Source of the DNA: Agapetus fuscipes
Lineage: Eukaryota; Arthropoda; Insecta; Trichoptera; Glossosomatidae
Direction of reading: 5' to 3'
Length of the DNA: 64,000 bases
NCBI GenBank assembly: GCA_951799405.1
Contig: OX637339.1
Coordinates: 18,414,001 to 18,478,000 of the forward strand
The translations under genes were made by a program, and so were the position numbers. Under the pieces are notes generated by a model. The model had not been told where the DNA came from, searched no databases, and saw only the letters and a list, made by a program, of their open reading frames with translations. Each line of letters opens with the position of its first letter. Positions within the stretch are counted from its first letter, which is position 1. Shown piece after piece: positions 1 to 11,099 of the stretch.

Positions 1-143
1 TTCTTCAGTATTTTTATTGTTTATATTTGTTGCACACTGTTTTATTGCACTTTATATTTTATCAACTTCTTTCCCTCCGTTGAATCTTCTCAAATTGAAC
101 ATGTGGGTTGTTTGTTCCTGGTTGTCCCACATGTGTTGAAGTT

Positions 144-527
144 CAAAGCTACAGTTTCTTGAATTGGCCCAAAACTACAGTTTCTTGAATTGGCCCAAAA
201 CTACAGTTTCTTGAATTGGCCCAAAACTACAGTTTCTTAAACTGGCCCAAAACTACAGTTTCTTGAATTGGCCCAAAACTACAGTTTCTTAAACTGGCCC
301 AAAACTACAGTTTCTTGAGTTCGCCCAAATTTACAGTTTCTTGAATTGGTCCAAAGCAACAGTTTTTTGATTGGTCCAAAGCTAGTTTCTTGAATTGGTC
401 CAAAGCTACAGTTTCTTGAATTGGTCCAAAGCTACAGTTTCTTGAACTGGACCAAAGCTACAGTTTCTTGAATTGGCCCAAAACTACAGTTTCTTCAGTT
501 GGCCCAAATTTACAGTTTCTGGAATTG
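144..527. repeat. 26-bp tandem repeat array
   Basis: About 14 head-to-tail units with a 26-bp period, core CTACAGTTTCTTGAATTGG followed by CCCAAAA. Early units are nearly identical; later ones vary (AAACTGG, GGTCC for GGCCC, single-base losses). No ORF is associated. This is a minisatellite in non-coding DNA. Confidence 0.95.
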
Positions 528-1640
528 GTCCGTCTTGATCTGGTCTTACATATCCATTATTGTGTTGCAATCTCTACATCAAGAGAATGACACAACAACT
601 TCTTGAATTTTTCTCTGTACTTCATTCATTTCCGACGATTGCGATGCCACGATTATATCCATTTTTTCTAAGGAAAGAGTAGAATAACCTCACACACAAT
701 GGACTCAGAGAATATTTGAAATTCGGGGAATATTTGTGATATCACCTGGCGGGCTCAAGACAGTACAGTGTGTCATAATTTCAATACAATATTATGTACA
801 TAGTTTGAAGCTACTAAAGTGCCCATACTGTGTTTAGTATTTCCGCCATGTGTATGGAATGACAGTGCTGTGAACTAGGAAAAATCCCTGATTACCAGAA
901 ATCCATTTTTTATTTACTATGGGTGAAATCACATAGCCGAGGGGTATTTTGAATGTTTGGAGTCCTTTACACAAATAACGTTTTTTTAAGTCACTTCCAT
1001 TTTACATATTCCATAGAAACCACAGCTGCTCTGTTTTCAATTTGATCTTTGTCTTCAAGAAGACTTCTTCTTCTTCTTGTGCCTCTCCAGTGAATGTAGC
1101 GCGATCATCATACAAATTCGCACCTTCGATAACGCTGCACAAAATAGGCATATTGTGTTTCTTCCAAAAAAAGAATTTCTCCTTCGACCTGGAGCCCGTC
1201 ATCCCTCAATTCTTCCCTGTGTGATGAGGTTGAGAAGTCGACATTCTCATTTCTCATTGTGCGGCCAAAATTAACCAATTTTTGTCTTCTGACAAAGACA
1301 GGAGTTTGGCTCTGAAATGAAGATGCCACAGAAGAAGGTGCTAGAGAAATAGTCATCATCTTCCTTCTGCAGCAATACTAGAAGGTGAAGTGTGATTGAG
1401 TTGCGGTCGTCAAATAATCAATGAAAATGCCACGCGTTATGGTTTCATTTTGTTGTAGCTGTTGCTGTCTCGCTCCCCCATCAGTGGTTGTGGTTTAACC
1501 TGTGTGACAGGGAGAGCACATCATTGATTTGTTAAGTCTCTCCGCCCGATGACTCCGAGTCCATCTGTCCCCAGCGCCACAACACAACACACACACGACG
1601 CAAGCTCTACACCAAACGTAATATCCTGACTGGAGATGCA
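528..1640. other. non-coding stretch, no supported gene
   Basis: Mostly AT-rich. The short ORFs on both strands at 1000-1360 are under 85 codons, lack splice context and match no family I recognise. A weak coding possibility on the minus strand near 1108-1359 cannot be supported. Confidence 0.5.
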
Positions 1641-1654
1641 CAACACTCACCATG

Positions 1655-1930
1655 TCCCCTTCACAAAGCGTAAATATACACCGATGACGACCTGTCCTTT
1701 TCCAAAGCGTAAATATAAACCGATGACGGCGTGCTACCTTCACAAAGCGTAAATATAAACCGGCGACAATCTGTTCCCTTCACAAAGCGTAAATATACAC
1801 CGATGATGCCGTGACCCTTTCATTAAGCGTAAATATAAACCAGTGACAGTTTGACCCCTTCATTAAGTGTAAATATAAATCGGTGACGGCCTGGTTTCTT
1901 CACAAAGAGTAAATAAAAGCCAATGATTGC
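1655..1930. repeat. 40-bp tandem repeat array
   Basis: Seven units with a 39-40 bp period, each holding AAAGCGTAAATATA followed by an ACCGATGACG-like block. Unit anchors fall at 1665, 1704, 1744, 1784, 1824, 1864 and 1904. Units diverge toward the right end. The array lies just left of the mariner insertion. Confidence 0.93.
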
Positions 1931-2059
1931 CGCGTAAATCCAAGACGCCGGACAAACTGACAAATATCCATAAACGGACAGATCTGACGCGCAAAGAATT
2001 CCGTCATCAAACACCCTTTAATCCTTAGCCCTTCCAGTATGGGATTTTCTCAACATATA

Positions 2060-3365
2060 AAGGGTGATTTTTTTGAGGTTAGGATTTTCATGCATTAGTA
2101 TTTGACAGATCACGCGGGATTTCAGACATGGTGTCAAAGAGAAAGATGCTCAGTATGCTTTGACATTTCATCATGAATAGACTTACTAACGAGCAACGCT
2201 TGCAAATCATTGAATTTTATTACCAAAATCAGTGTTCGGTTCGAAATGTGTTTCGCGCTTTACGTCCGATTTATGGTCTACATAATCGACCAAGTGAGCA
2301 AACAATTAATGCGATTGTGACCAAGTTTCGCACTCAGTTTACTTTATTGGACATTACACCAACCACACGAATGCGTACAGTGCGTACAGAAGAGAATATT
2401 GTGTCTGTTTCTGAGAGTGTTGCTGAAGACCGTGAAATGTCGATTCGTCGCCGTTCGCAGCAATTGGGTTTGTGTTATTCGACCACATGGAAGATTTTAC
2501 GCAAAGATCTTGGTGTAAAACCGTATAAAATACAGCTCGTGCAAGAACTGAAGCCGAACGATCTGCCACAACGTCGAATTTTCAGTGAATGGGCCCTAGA
2601 AAAGTTGGCAGAAAATCCGCTTTTTTATCGCCAAATTTTGTTCACCGATGAGGCTCATTTCTGGTTGAATGGCTACGTAAATAAGCAAAATTGCCGCATT
2701 TGGGGTGAAGAGCAACCAGAAGCCGTTCAAGAACTGCCCATGCATCCCGAAAAATGCACTGTTTGGTGTGGTTTGTACGCTGGTGGAATCATTGGACCGT
2801 ATTTTTTCAAAGATGCTGTTGGACGCAACGTTACGGTGAATGGCGATCGCTATCGTTCGATGCTAACAAACTTTTTGTTGCCAAAAATGGAAGAACTGAA
2901 CTTGGTTGACATGTGGTTTCAACAAGATGGCGCTACATGCCACACAGCTCGCGATTCTATGGCCATTTTGAGGGAAAACTTCGGAGAACAATTCATCTCA
3001 AGAAATGGACCGGTAAGTTGGCCACCAAGATCATGCGATTTGACGCCTTTAGACTATTTTTTGTGGGGCTACGTCAAGTCTAAAGTCTACAGAAATAAGC
3101 CAGCAACTATTCCAGCTTTGGAAGACAACATTTCCGAAGAAATTCGGGCTATTCCGGCCGAAATGCTCGAAAAAGTTGCCCAAAATTGGACTTCCCGAAT
3201 GGACCACCTAAGACGCAGCCGCGGTCAACATTTAAATGAAATTATCTTCAAAAAGTAAATGTCATGGACCAATCTAACGTTTCAAATAAAGAACCGATGA
3301 GATTTTGCAAATTTTATGCGTTTTTTTTTTAAAAAAAGTTCTCAAGCTCTTAAAAAATCACCCTT
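2060..3365 (+). mobile_element. Complete Tc1/mariner-superfamily transposon with TA duplication
   Basis: A 1306-bp element with terminal inverted repeats AAGGGTGATTTTTT at both ends, flanked by TA at 2058-2059 and 3366-3367, the canonical target duplication of this superfamily. One intact transposase ORF (2173-3258) occupies most of it. There are no internal stops, frameshifts or nested insertions, unlike nearly every other element in the window, so it looks young and potentially autonomous. It sits left of the last visible kinase exon, presumably inside the intron leading to the missing 3' exons. Confidence 0.93.
2173..3258 (+). CDS. Mariner-like transposase, D,D(36)D
   Basis: A 361-residue transposase that would bind the inverted repeats and cut and paste the element. 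The ATG at 2173 is the first in frame and the stop is TAA. Residues 1-60 form an N-terminal helix-turn-helix region (NEQRLQIIEFY) and 88-125 a second one (SIRRRSQQLGLCYSTTWKIL). The catalytic triad is visible: D159 in LFTDEAHFW, D252 in QQDGATCHTA and D289 in RSCDLTPLDYFLWG. Thirty-six residues separate the last two acidic residues, against 34 in classical mariners. Length fits the superfamily (about 340-360). A polyadenylation-like AATAAA lies at about 3286. The ORF is complete and probably functional; activity is inferred. Confidence 0.95.
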   Translation: MNRLTNEQRLQIIEFYYQNQCSVRNVFRALRPIYGLHNRPSEQTINAIVTKFRTQFTLLDITPTTRMRTVRTEENIVSVSESVAEDREMSIRRRSQQLGLCYSTTWKILRKDLGVKPYKIQLVQELKPNDLPQRRIFSEWALEKLAENPLFYRQILFTDEAHFWLNGYVNKQNCRIWGEEQPEAVQELPMHPEKCTVWCGLYAGGIIGPYFFKDAVGRNVTVNGDRYRSMLTNFLLPKMEELNLVDMWFQQDGATCHTARDSMAILRENFGEQFISRNGPVSWPPRSCDLTPLDYFLWGYVKSKVYRNKPATIPALEDNISEEIRAIPAEMLEKVAQNWTSRMDHLRRSRGQHLNEIIFKK

Positions 3366-3367
3366 TA

Positions 3368-6140
3368 GTATATGCCTCCGGCAATACAACATAATATCTC
3401 CTGATTTATTTTTGTATACGGCAGTTTATTTCCTACCTTTATCAACAGATAAACACTTTCAGCTTTATTTATTAGATTAGATTAGTTCAACCAATAATCA
3501 GGCTAAACGTACTATTTCGTATGGAAGAACTGACTTTTAACCGGATTCAAAGCTAAGCTTTTTTTTATGAATAACGAGGCTCCACACTTGAAGGGCATGC
3601 ATAGATGCTACCCACACTGAGTGCGAGGCTTCTCGTGACATCTAGGCATGCCACCTGTACTTAAAGTTGCACTGTACGTGCAGTTTGGTTGCGGTAAAGC
3701 AAAAGGGGTTCATTCCCCATTCAAATACAGGTGTATTCACAAAAAGAAAATCTATACACCAAGTATAGAACGTAGCCCAAAATCTTCTCGATCAAGTAAA
3801 TAGAAAAAATGTATAAAAACTAAATCAATCACTGGGGGTGCTGCTGTATCTTCTATACTTTTTTCTTTCTTTACACGATTGAGGGGACTCTAGGCAACGT
3901 TTAAAACTTATAGTTCTAAATCTCTAATGAATACAAACAGTTTTGGCCGACTTCTCTGAAATTTGGGGTGGCATTGGCAAATCTATTGAAAATTAAATAA
4001 CTGTAGGAAAACCAAAATATTTTTTTTTACCTTAACAGTGATAATGTATGTAATGTGTTTGTTTTATTTTTAAATTTGTAAGATGTAATTTTTTTTCTAA
4101 AATCATAATTATAAGGAAAACCGAATGGTTAAACAGAGAAGAGATTTGTATTGAAAATCTTCAAGGTCAAATAAAACAAAATAAAAAAAGCAATGTTCAG
4201 ATACTTCGTAAAAGAATTAATTATGTAAAAAAAAGTTTTGTAGTTTTTTTTGTTTGTTTTGAAGATCGCGGGATCAGATTCGTGATGTCCTAACCTCATT
4301 TTTCACACAAAAATAAATAAACTACAAAGGAGAGGAGTAATAATAATAATAATAAAAACAAAAGAGTTATTACAATAATTATTTGTCATCAAGGGATGCA
4401 CAATCCTCGTTAAGCTTTGTAAGTTATTGTTTCACGACCGGTGTAACGTCTTCACGTCAACATTTTGTCTCGTTAGTATCCTTCTTTCACGCACACGATT
4501 TCAGAGTCCGCAGACTACAGTGGTACACGGATATTGATGAATGTGAATGAAAGTTGAACGAGGGCGCTGCTGCGCTATTCGGAGCTACCAACTGATATGA
4601 TTAACGAGCATCATTTTATTTTCCCAAATCCTATTTAATTTCTGAACCTCGCGAGACGTCGCTAGCGTGTTTGGCACGTCTTTCCTAGTTCTAACGCACA
4701 GCGGTTTAACGTGATTATGACTTTAATGAGCGCAAGTATTTCATAAAAATGCATGATGATTTTTTACTTGTATGTTTACTTAGTTAAATGTGTGATATTA
4801 AGTAATTAACCACGCTATGGGGATGAATTCTCAATATAAAATATATTTTCCATAAAATAAAATATACATATACTTCATATCAGAGTATAACTTAGAAGGG
4901 CTGAACTCAATCAATTAATATGAAAACAATGGCCATCTGTTGACAAGCAATGGAAGCTTTACTGTGAAAACAAATTTTAATATTCAAATCCGCACTATGA
5001 GTTTATTTTAAACTGTAGAAATATACTCCTTAAAATATAGCAAAATTAATCAATTCTACAATCTTAAAAAGGAGATTGAAATATTTAAATTTTGCATATA
5101 AATAAAGCTTTCATTATTTTTCAACAGATGGCAATGTAATTCAACAAAAATTATTGAATTGAGCAACTCGGAAAGTTTAAGCCAAAAAAAAAAAAATGAA
5201 TATTTAAACAATAGAATCTGGAATGCATGATAGCTTCTGTAGGAAACCATGTTTTTAATATCATGTAGAGATTGACTGCTGATTTTTTATATTAATTTTC
5301 AAACTACAAAAAAGCGTACAACATTGATGTAAAGAAGAGACAGAGAGTAAAATAAAAATAAAAACAGAATATTATTCATGCCGTATAACAACAAATAGTT
5401 ACTAGTGACATCTAGGGAAACATTCTACGACATTGACCCCAATAAAGCGTGGACACGAACCCAACATCAAGAAAATCAAAACTATATCCATTTCAACCGA
5501 CGTTAAGGTGTATTTGTGTGTGTTGGAAAGAGAAAATGAATGCTTTTGATACAAAAAACTGAATAAATTTGTGTTTGAAAAAAAAATGGTTTTGTTTATC
5601 AATGCACAACCGCACATTGCAAGTTTTTTTTCAATGTCCAATCTTTTTCAACAGTCAATGTTCTATTTGGTAGCGACCAATATAGATTGCAAAATTCTCT
5701 AAAAAATCATTCAGTCGATACCACAACTATATGATACATGACATTTAAATTTAATTATAGCATTCTACCCAAAATGCATAGAAACGAATACACTCAATGG
5801 GCGTGCTATTTTAGTTTCCATACATTTTTTTGGTAAACGCTAATGTTGAGTTTGAATGTTAAGTTGTATACTTGGACTACGGATCGTTAGTCAGAATGAA
5901 ATTATAACGATGCAAACTGACTAACAATTTGAAAAGATTAGCGAGTGATATGAAGTTTGCACGCTATAATGGTCCTAAAATCAAACAAAGATACTGCGCA
6001 CAACAGTCACTAACATATAGAAAACTAACAGAGATTCACAAAACTAACGATGCAAAATTGTTCTACGCTTGATAGCCAATTGTAAAAAAGACATAAAACA
6101 CTTTTTCTTTGCAAATGTACTGGTGATACAATTAGAAATC
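3368..6140. other. AT-rich non-coding stretch with short dispersed repeats
   Basis: No gene or RNA supported. Around 3780-3870 is a motif (AATGTATAAAAACTAAATCA, then a GGGGGTGC box) that recurs at 9865-9930 and 11675-11745, so it is a short dispersed repeat. ORFs at 5056-5250 and 5402-5641 have no recognisable similarity. Confidence 0.5.
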
Positions 6141-6145
6141 AAAGT

Positions 6146-6402
6146 CTATAATAATCTATAATCTAAGTTGCAAGGATATATTCATTTAAAGCTCTCAGAT
6201 GTATGCCCACAAACAAACACGTTTAGTTCGCGCTTACAAATGCTGATTGTGTACTTACAAATAAAATCCAAACCCAAATGAACATAAGCCCTGCAACTCC
6301 TGCCGACATTCCCTGAAACAGGGGTGACATTGGCAAAGTGAACCATTTTTTACAGTATGGGTGGTCAGCCTCATACCAACCTATAAGTCAAGGAAAGTGG
6401 TT
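6146..6402 (-). repeat. R1 repeat, full copy
   Basis: Reference copy of the R1 family. Read on the minus strand it starts TTCCTTGACTTATAGG, contains TGGTTCACTTTGCCAATG and CAAGAGTTGCAGGGCTTATG, and ends in CTTGCAACTTAGATTATAG, with (TTAGA)n in better-preserved copies. Length is about 250 bp. It has no inverted ends and no ORF. The one-sided simple-repeat tail suggests retroposition. Confidence 0.85.
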
Positions 6403-6535
6403 TGAAGAAAAAACATTCAAAATAAACGGGGATTGTGTTTTCAAAACGGGCCCATCTAAAGATTGCTTTACATGAATTTGATAATTTTAATGTAAATTAA
6501 AGCCAAAATTGAATCTGAGGGCAAGATTTTTTTTT

Positions 6536-6831
6536 AATTTATTCAAAGCACATGGGGTGCAAATTCTCACCACAAGTGGAACCTATACTTTCACGTGTAA
6601 GGGAGGCAGGCTTACACCAAACACTCCACCTGAAGTGGAGGTTTCCCTGTTTTAAAACGGGGAAGATTCTTATTTCTTGCAAAGGTTGAGTGAGCCATGC
6701 CGCTATTTTTATTTTGAGTTGGAAGTTAACACCGCAACAGGAAGTCATTTCTGACACCCTAGATAGCGATTGAAATATAGCCGTCTGGTATGGAACGCAA
6801 GTATTTCACCAACTGAGCTATGGAACGGACA
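6536..6831 (-). repeat. SINE-A copy, diverged
   Basis: tRNA-derived SINE on the minus strand. The head is degraded (GAGCTCAGTTGG reads as a mutated form near 6815) and the body keeps the GTCAGAAATGA and CACGTGTAAGGG landmarks. Probably an old copy. Confidence 0.75.
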
Positions 6832-7192
6832 AGAAAATAAATATGACAACAGTGGAAAAGTCACTTGTGCAGTTGAGAGCTCAATTAATTCAGTGTTCAC
6901 TTTATGAACCAAAGACTAACGGTGTTATTCACATACAGCAATTTCATGGCTCAACCGCCACCACATATGAATTTTCTATGATCGATGATCCAGGGATCAG
7001 CTACGCATCAAACGGGTTGTGAATAACCCTGCTAGGTTGTTATCCGGTCAGGTTAACCGGATCAGGAAGCATTTAAATTATTCCTGCAAGGTTTACACAG
7101 CCTTATAACAAAGCAAAGAGTACATGCTCCTTCGGAAAAATGGAAAAATCCCCACTTCAAATACAGTGGTTGAACGTGAGGCTGGCTACTGG

Positions 7193-7497
7193 CAACTAAG
7201 CTACACATACTTCTTGCCGCGTTATCCCTGAAGGGTTTCGCATGTGGCGAGTGGAACCTATGTACTATAACAGGTAAGGGGGCCGGTCTTACGCCATTCA
7301 CTTCTATTGAAGTGGGGGTTTCCCAGCTCCCAGGGGGGCAGGTACTCATTTCTTGTGGAGGCTGAGTAAAACTTGCCGATGTTTTATTTAAGGGTTTGGA
7401 ATAAACACCAAAACAGGAAATCATTTCTGATGGGAGTTCGAACCCGAGCTCACGGCATGGAATGCAACCACTCTACCATCTGAGCTATCGACCGGAC
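7193..7497 (-). repeat. SINE-A, near full-length copy
   Basis: On the minus strand the head reads GGTCGATAGCTCAGATGGTA with a B box GGTTCGAACTCC, an RNA polymerase III promoter like that of tRNA-Ala. A body with GAAATGATTTCC and AAGTGGGGGTTTCCCAGC follows, ending near GTGTAGCTTAGTTGC. The pseudo-acceptor stem does not pair, so it is not a functional tRNA gene. Confidence 0.88.
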
Positions 7498-7499
7498 AG

Positions 7500-8360
7500 T
7501 CTATACTACACTTTTTGCGATAAAGCTATGGAAGTTGCATGCAAAATGCACAACTAAATATTTTTCACACAAAAATACAATAAATGTGACTAGAATATTT
7601 ATATTTATTAATCAAAATGAATTTTAGTAAAAATTATAAAATGCTTTAAGTTGATAAGATGTACCATGTAAGTTGCATGAAAAATCCAAAATGAGTGAAT
7701 TCATTTTTTTGCTGATGATGTAAATCTATTTGTCTTTTTAATATTCAGTATTTATTATTAGTCTTAAATAAATTCAATACAATATTGATTCTAGCAAATT
7801 GAAGCATTGTGCATCCCCAGACAAAATATATATTATTTGGTAAAAATTTTAAACAAAATTTATGAAAAAAAATAAAAAGTCCGCGACCACTTTTTGCGGT
7901 GACCGCGGTGTTGCGACTCTTCTTAGGGACTAAATGAACAAAGAGAAATATTGTAAAAAATCATAAACAAAACAAAACAAAACATTAAAAAAACTATAAT
8001 GCAATGCTGCCAACTCTAATTTATTTCTTCAAGGAAAACATTTAATAGAAATGAAATATGTTTTTTTTTTGACAAGTTGGCAGCATAGCGAGAAAAATAT
8101 TTAAGGCAGATTCAAATAAAGAATAAATATAAATTAAAAAATAAGTGTTTTTTCATTAATAAAAGAAGAATATAGAAAATGTGTGGCAAACAAAAAGTAT
8201 AAGCGTAAAAGAGAATAATAAGAGAATAAAAAAGAATAGGAAAGTTAGTATCGGAAAGGATTATTCAGATTTCTCCGTTTTGTACATTTTTAACAAGTAT
8301 AAGAGGGAATCAAAAAGGATAAAATATATTTTATGGAATATAATCTAAGTTGCACCCTTC
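7500..8360. other. AT-rich stretch without a gene
   Basis: Very AT-rich with no conserved ORF, RNA or repeat family that I can assign. Confidence 0.5.
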
Positions 8361-8419
8361 AGTATGCAACTTGTGATTGCTTGTTCATTACATAGGCATG
8401 CAGAACCTTTTTATTATTA

Positions 8420-8820
8420 CAGGTTACGGTTCACGGTACGGTTTTTTGCCAATGCCACCCCTGTTTCAGGGAAGGTGGGCAAGAGTTGCAGCGCTTGTGT
8501 TCATTTGGGTTTTTATATTGTACTTCCACATGCAGCATATGTTAGCGCAAACTTAGGCTGGTTTTAGTGTCGCGCTGACCATTCAAAATATATGAACTCG
8601 TAGGAAGCGTTTTAGAATGGCGCGTACCTGTCAGCGCGTAACGCTTCCTACAAGTTCATATATTTTGGCTGACAGCGCTGACGGTAAGCGTGTTGTCAGC
8701 GCGACACTAAAACCAGCCTTACATGTGCCTGCTCATGGGAATGCATTTAATATGAGCCTCAAATGTCAATATATCTTTGCAACATAGATTATACATTTTA
8801 CGAGGTCAGCCTTTCTCCGA
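8420..8820 (+). repeat. R1 copy interrupted by a MITE
   Basis: Plus-oriented R1 (GCCAATGCCACCCCTGTTTC near 8449 to TCTTTGCAACATAGATT near 8785). It is split at GCGCAAACTTA by the insertion at 8556-8718 and resumes at TTACATGTGCCTGC. Uninterrupted R1 copies read straight through this point. Confidence 0.82.
8556..8718. mobile_element. Palindromic MITE, Harbinger-like TTA duplication
   Basis: A 163-bp element, almost wholly one inverted repeat: GGCTGGTTTTAGTGTCGCGC at the left is mirrored at the right, with a second palindromic block (ATATGAACTYGTAGGAAGCG). It is flanked by TTA at 8553-8555 and 8719-8721. A 3-bp TTA/TAA duplication is typical of PIF/Harbinger MITEs. Family assignment is inferred; the boundaries are seen directly. 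Confidence 0.85.
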
Positions 8821-8967
8821 CAGCTTTATAGAAAGAGGAAGACTTTCCTGGCACTGTTGGAAAAGTTAGAAGCAAACACGGGAATAGAAAAGCATGTCTG
8901 ACACCCCTGGATTTTAGAAAATTTACTTTTTCTTTATAAAAAAATGCCCCATGAAAAAGGTGTAGCA

Positions 8968-9604
8968 CCTATAATAAATCTATAATCTAAGTTGCAAGGA
9001 TATATTCATTTAACCCTTTCAGACCGTGGGTATGTTTAAACATACACAGATTTCAAAATTTTATCATGGTAGGTACAAAACTCATAGAGGCGTGGAATTT
9101 TTTTTATTTGCTAGCTGGTATTCTTGCTTACAGCATTATATTTTTTCTTTATGTTTCTTGCTTGCATTTTAACCGCCATAACGTCTGTCAACTGTCAAGC
9201 CGGCTTGCGTTTCAACTCTGACAATTTTTCCCCTCAAAATCGTCAATTTTCAAGGTAAATTGAAAAAAAAAAAATCTATAATTTTAACACTAAAAAAAAA
9301 AAAAAGATTGGAAATTTTTTTAAAAAATATAAATAAAGAAATCCACACTAAAAAAATTTTTTTTTTATCTAGAAATATGGTCAGGTCTGAAAGGGTTAAA
9401 GCTCTCAGATGTATGCCCACAAACCAACAAGTGTAGTTCGCGCTTACAAATGCTGAATGTGTACTTACAAATAAAATCCAAACCTCAAATGAACATAAGC
9501 CCCACAACTTTTGCCGACCTTCCCTGAAACAGGGGTGACATTGGCGAAGTGAACCATTTTTTACAGTATGGGTGGTCAACCTCATACCAACCTATAAGTC
9601 AAGG
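8968..9604 (-). repeat. R1 copy interrupted by a TTAA MITE
   Basis: Minus-oriented R1 in two pieces, 8968-9013 and 9396-9604. Intact copies (for example 16397-16655) read ATTCATTTAAAGCTCTCAG or close to it where this one is broken. Confidence 0.9.
9014..9395. mobile_element. piggyBac-like MITE with TTAA duplication
   Basis: A 382-bp non-autonomous element with terminal inverted repeats CCCTTTCAGACC...GGTCTGAAAGGG and TTAA target duplications at 9010-9013 and 9396-9399. Termini starting CCC next to TTAA are the hallmark of the piggyBac superfamily. There is no transposase ORF; the interior is AT-rich with homopolymers. Confidence 0.9.
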
Positions 9605-9864
9605 AGACCAATGCTTGAAAAAATTTTGAAAGGTTCTTTTTGTTATTTCAGTCCGCTTGACACATTCACAAGTGATATACAACATGGAGAACTGATTTTT
9701 AAATAGCTGAATAAACAGTTGTCTGGATGTCAAATATCTAAAAATATATTGACAAATTCCATCATACGAAAAAGTGACCTTTTTTAATTGTTTGAATACT
9801 AAAGTCTATAGTATCCCTAGTATAAAACATTGCGTAAACTCACCTCAACTGCATAAATGAAAAT

Positions 9865-9932
9865 AATGTATGAAAACTGAATCATTCTCTGGGAGTGCCA
9901 TCATGTTTTCCATACATTTTAGATTAACACAA
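9865..9932. repeat. Short dispersed repeat, R2-like fragment
   Basis: AATGTATGAAAACTGAATCA with a downstream GGGAGTGCC box and TTTTCCATACATTTTA. It matches segments near 3780 and 11675, and its ends are weakly inverted. Confidence 0.5.
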
Positions 9933-9934
9933 GT

Positions 9935-10031
9935 TTTGCTGACCTTCTCTGAAACAGGGGTGACAATGGCAAAGTGAACCATTTTTTTACAGTATGGGTG
10001 GTCAGCCTCATACCAACCTATAAGTCAAGGA
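9935..10031 (-). repeat. R1 partial copy
   Basis: Only the part from CTGACCTTCTCTGAAACAGG to CCTATAAGTCAAGGAA is present, i.e. the 5' portion of an R1 unit on the minus strand. Confidence 0.8.
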
Positions 10032-10386
10032 ATAACATAATAAAGAAGTATATATATTCGACCCACACAACTGTATTTCAGGCAATTTAAAAAATCAGCT
10101 CCAAACAGTACAAAGTAAACATTCACAACATGAAGAATGCAGATAGTAAATATTGCACATAGAAAAGCAAAAGCCAAAGATGAAGGAAATGGAAGCAGAT
10201 GAGACATTGATGAATATTTTCTCTCGACTTAAAAATCATTGTGTATTTACTTCTGGAATGAATTTTCACTTTACAATTTAGAAAGTGAGTATTTCCCATA
10301 GAGAGCCCATTAGTGGAGACCATTTTCCTGACAATTATTGTAGGCAACGTGAGCATAGACTATTGCTACTCCCAAGATGCAGGACT

Positions 10387-10715
10387 TTTTTTTTTTTTTT
10401 TTTTTAAGACATCCTGTGCGGGAGACTCCCTAGATTTTAAAGACTCTAGGGGTCTATGACACTTGTTGTAGTGCCGCAGAGGTGTACGAGCTTGGTCGTC
10501 GCTACAAAGCGCCAATACTCAAGCAAGACCCAGTTGCTGTAAGGCTGGATGGACCTTTGGTGACCGGTCATTGGTAAAGGTTTATGAATTTTTCAACCCA
10601 GCGAATAGCACATTCGAAATATAAATGGTATATTTTTGTGCTCCGCCGGGTTCCGAATCCACAACCTTCCATTTAGGAGTCCGAAGTCTTGCCACTACGG
10701 ACTGGTCCAATCGGG
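10387..10715 (-). repeat. SINE-B copy with poly-A LINE-type tail (tail 1)
   Basis: On the minus strand: a tRNA-like head (CGTAGTGGCAAGACTTCGG, B box GGATTCGGAACCC mutated), a body (GAGCACAAAAATATACC, then GGTCCATCCAGCCTTACAGC, then GCGCTTTGTAGCGACGACC), then the tail ACACCTCTGCGGCAC to CTCCCGCACAGGATG and a 20-base poly-A (T20 at 10387-10406). The tail closely matches the 3' end of the LINE fragment at 43306-43664. Confidence 0.88.
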
Positions 10716-10865
10716 AGACTAACCTACCTAGGGTTATGACTGTGGGGAGGGCAATCGCTATGCTCAATGAGATCGCCTCTTCGGTTGATATCTTCCACCT
10801 GAGTGGAATCAGCTTAGACAGAGGCTCACGTTTCTGCTAAGTTGATTTTAGTTATTTATAACGCA

Positions 10866-11098
10866 TTAGGAACCTATTTATTTTTACGGGTAAGGGGGCC
10901 GGCCTCACACCAACCATTTTCATTAGAAGTGGGAGATTCCCAGCTTCCGGGGGCCTGATACTCATTTCTTGTGAAGGCTGAGTGTAAACCTTGCCGGTAT
11001 TTTCTTTTGGTTTTGGAAATAACACCAAAATGGGAAATCATTTCTGACACCCTCGGTGGTATTTGCAAGCACTCTACCAACTGAGCTTTAAACCGGAC
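10866..11098 (-). repeat. SINE-A copy, head truncated
   Basis: The body is well preserved, but the B-box segment is deleted: the sequence jumps from CACCCTCGGTGG to GCAAGCACTCTACCAACTGAG. The A-box region survives. Confidence 0.8.
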
Positions 11099-11099
11099 T

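Noticed and set aside
144..527. CRISPR-like regular repeats at the left end
   Set aside because: Direct head-to-tail minisatellite with no unique spacers.
1108..1359. Minus-strand ORF as an exon
   Set aside because: No recognisable similarity and no convincing acceptor/donor pair; left unannotated.
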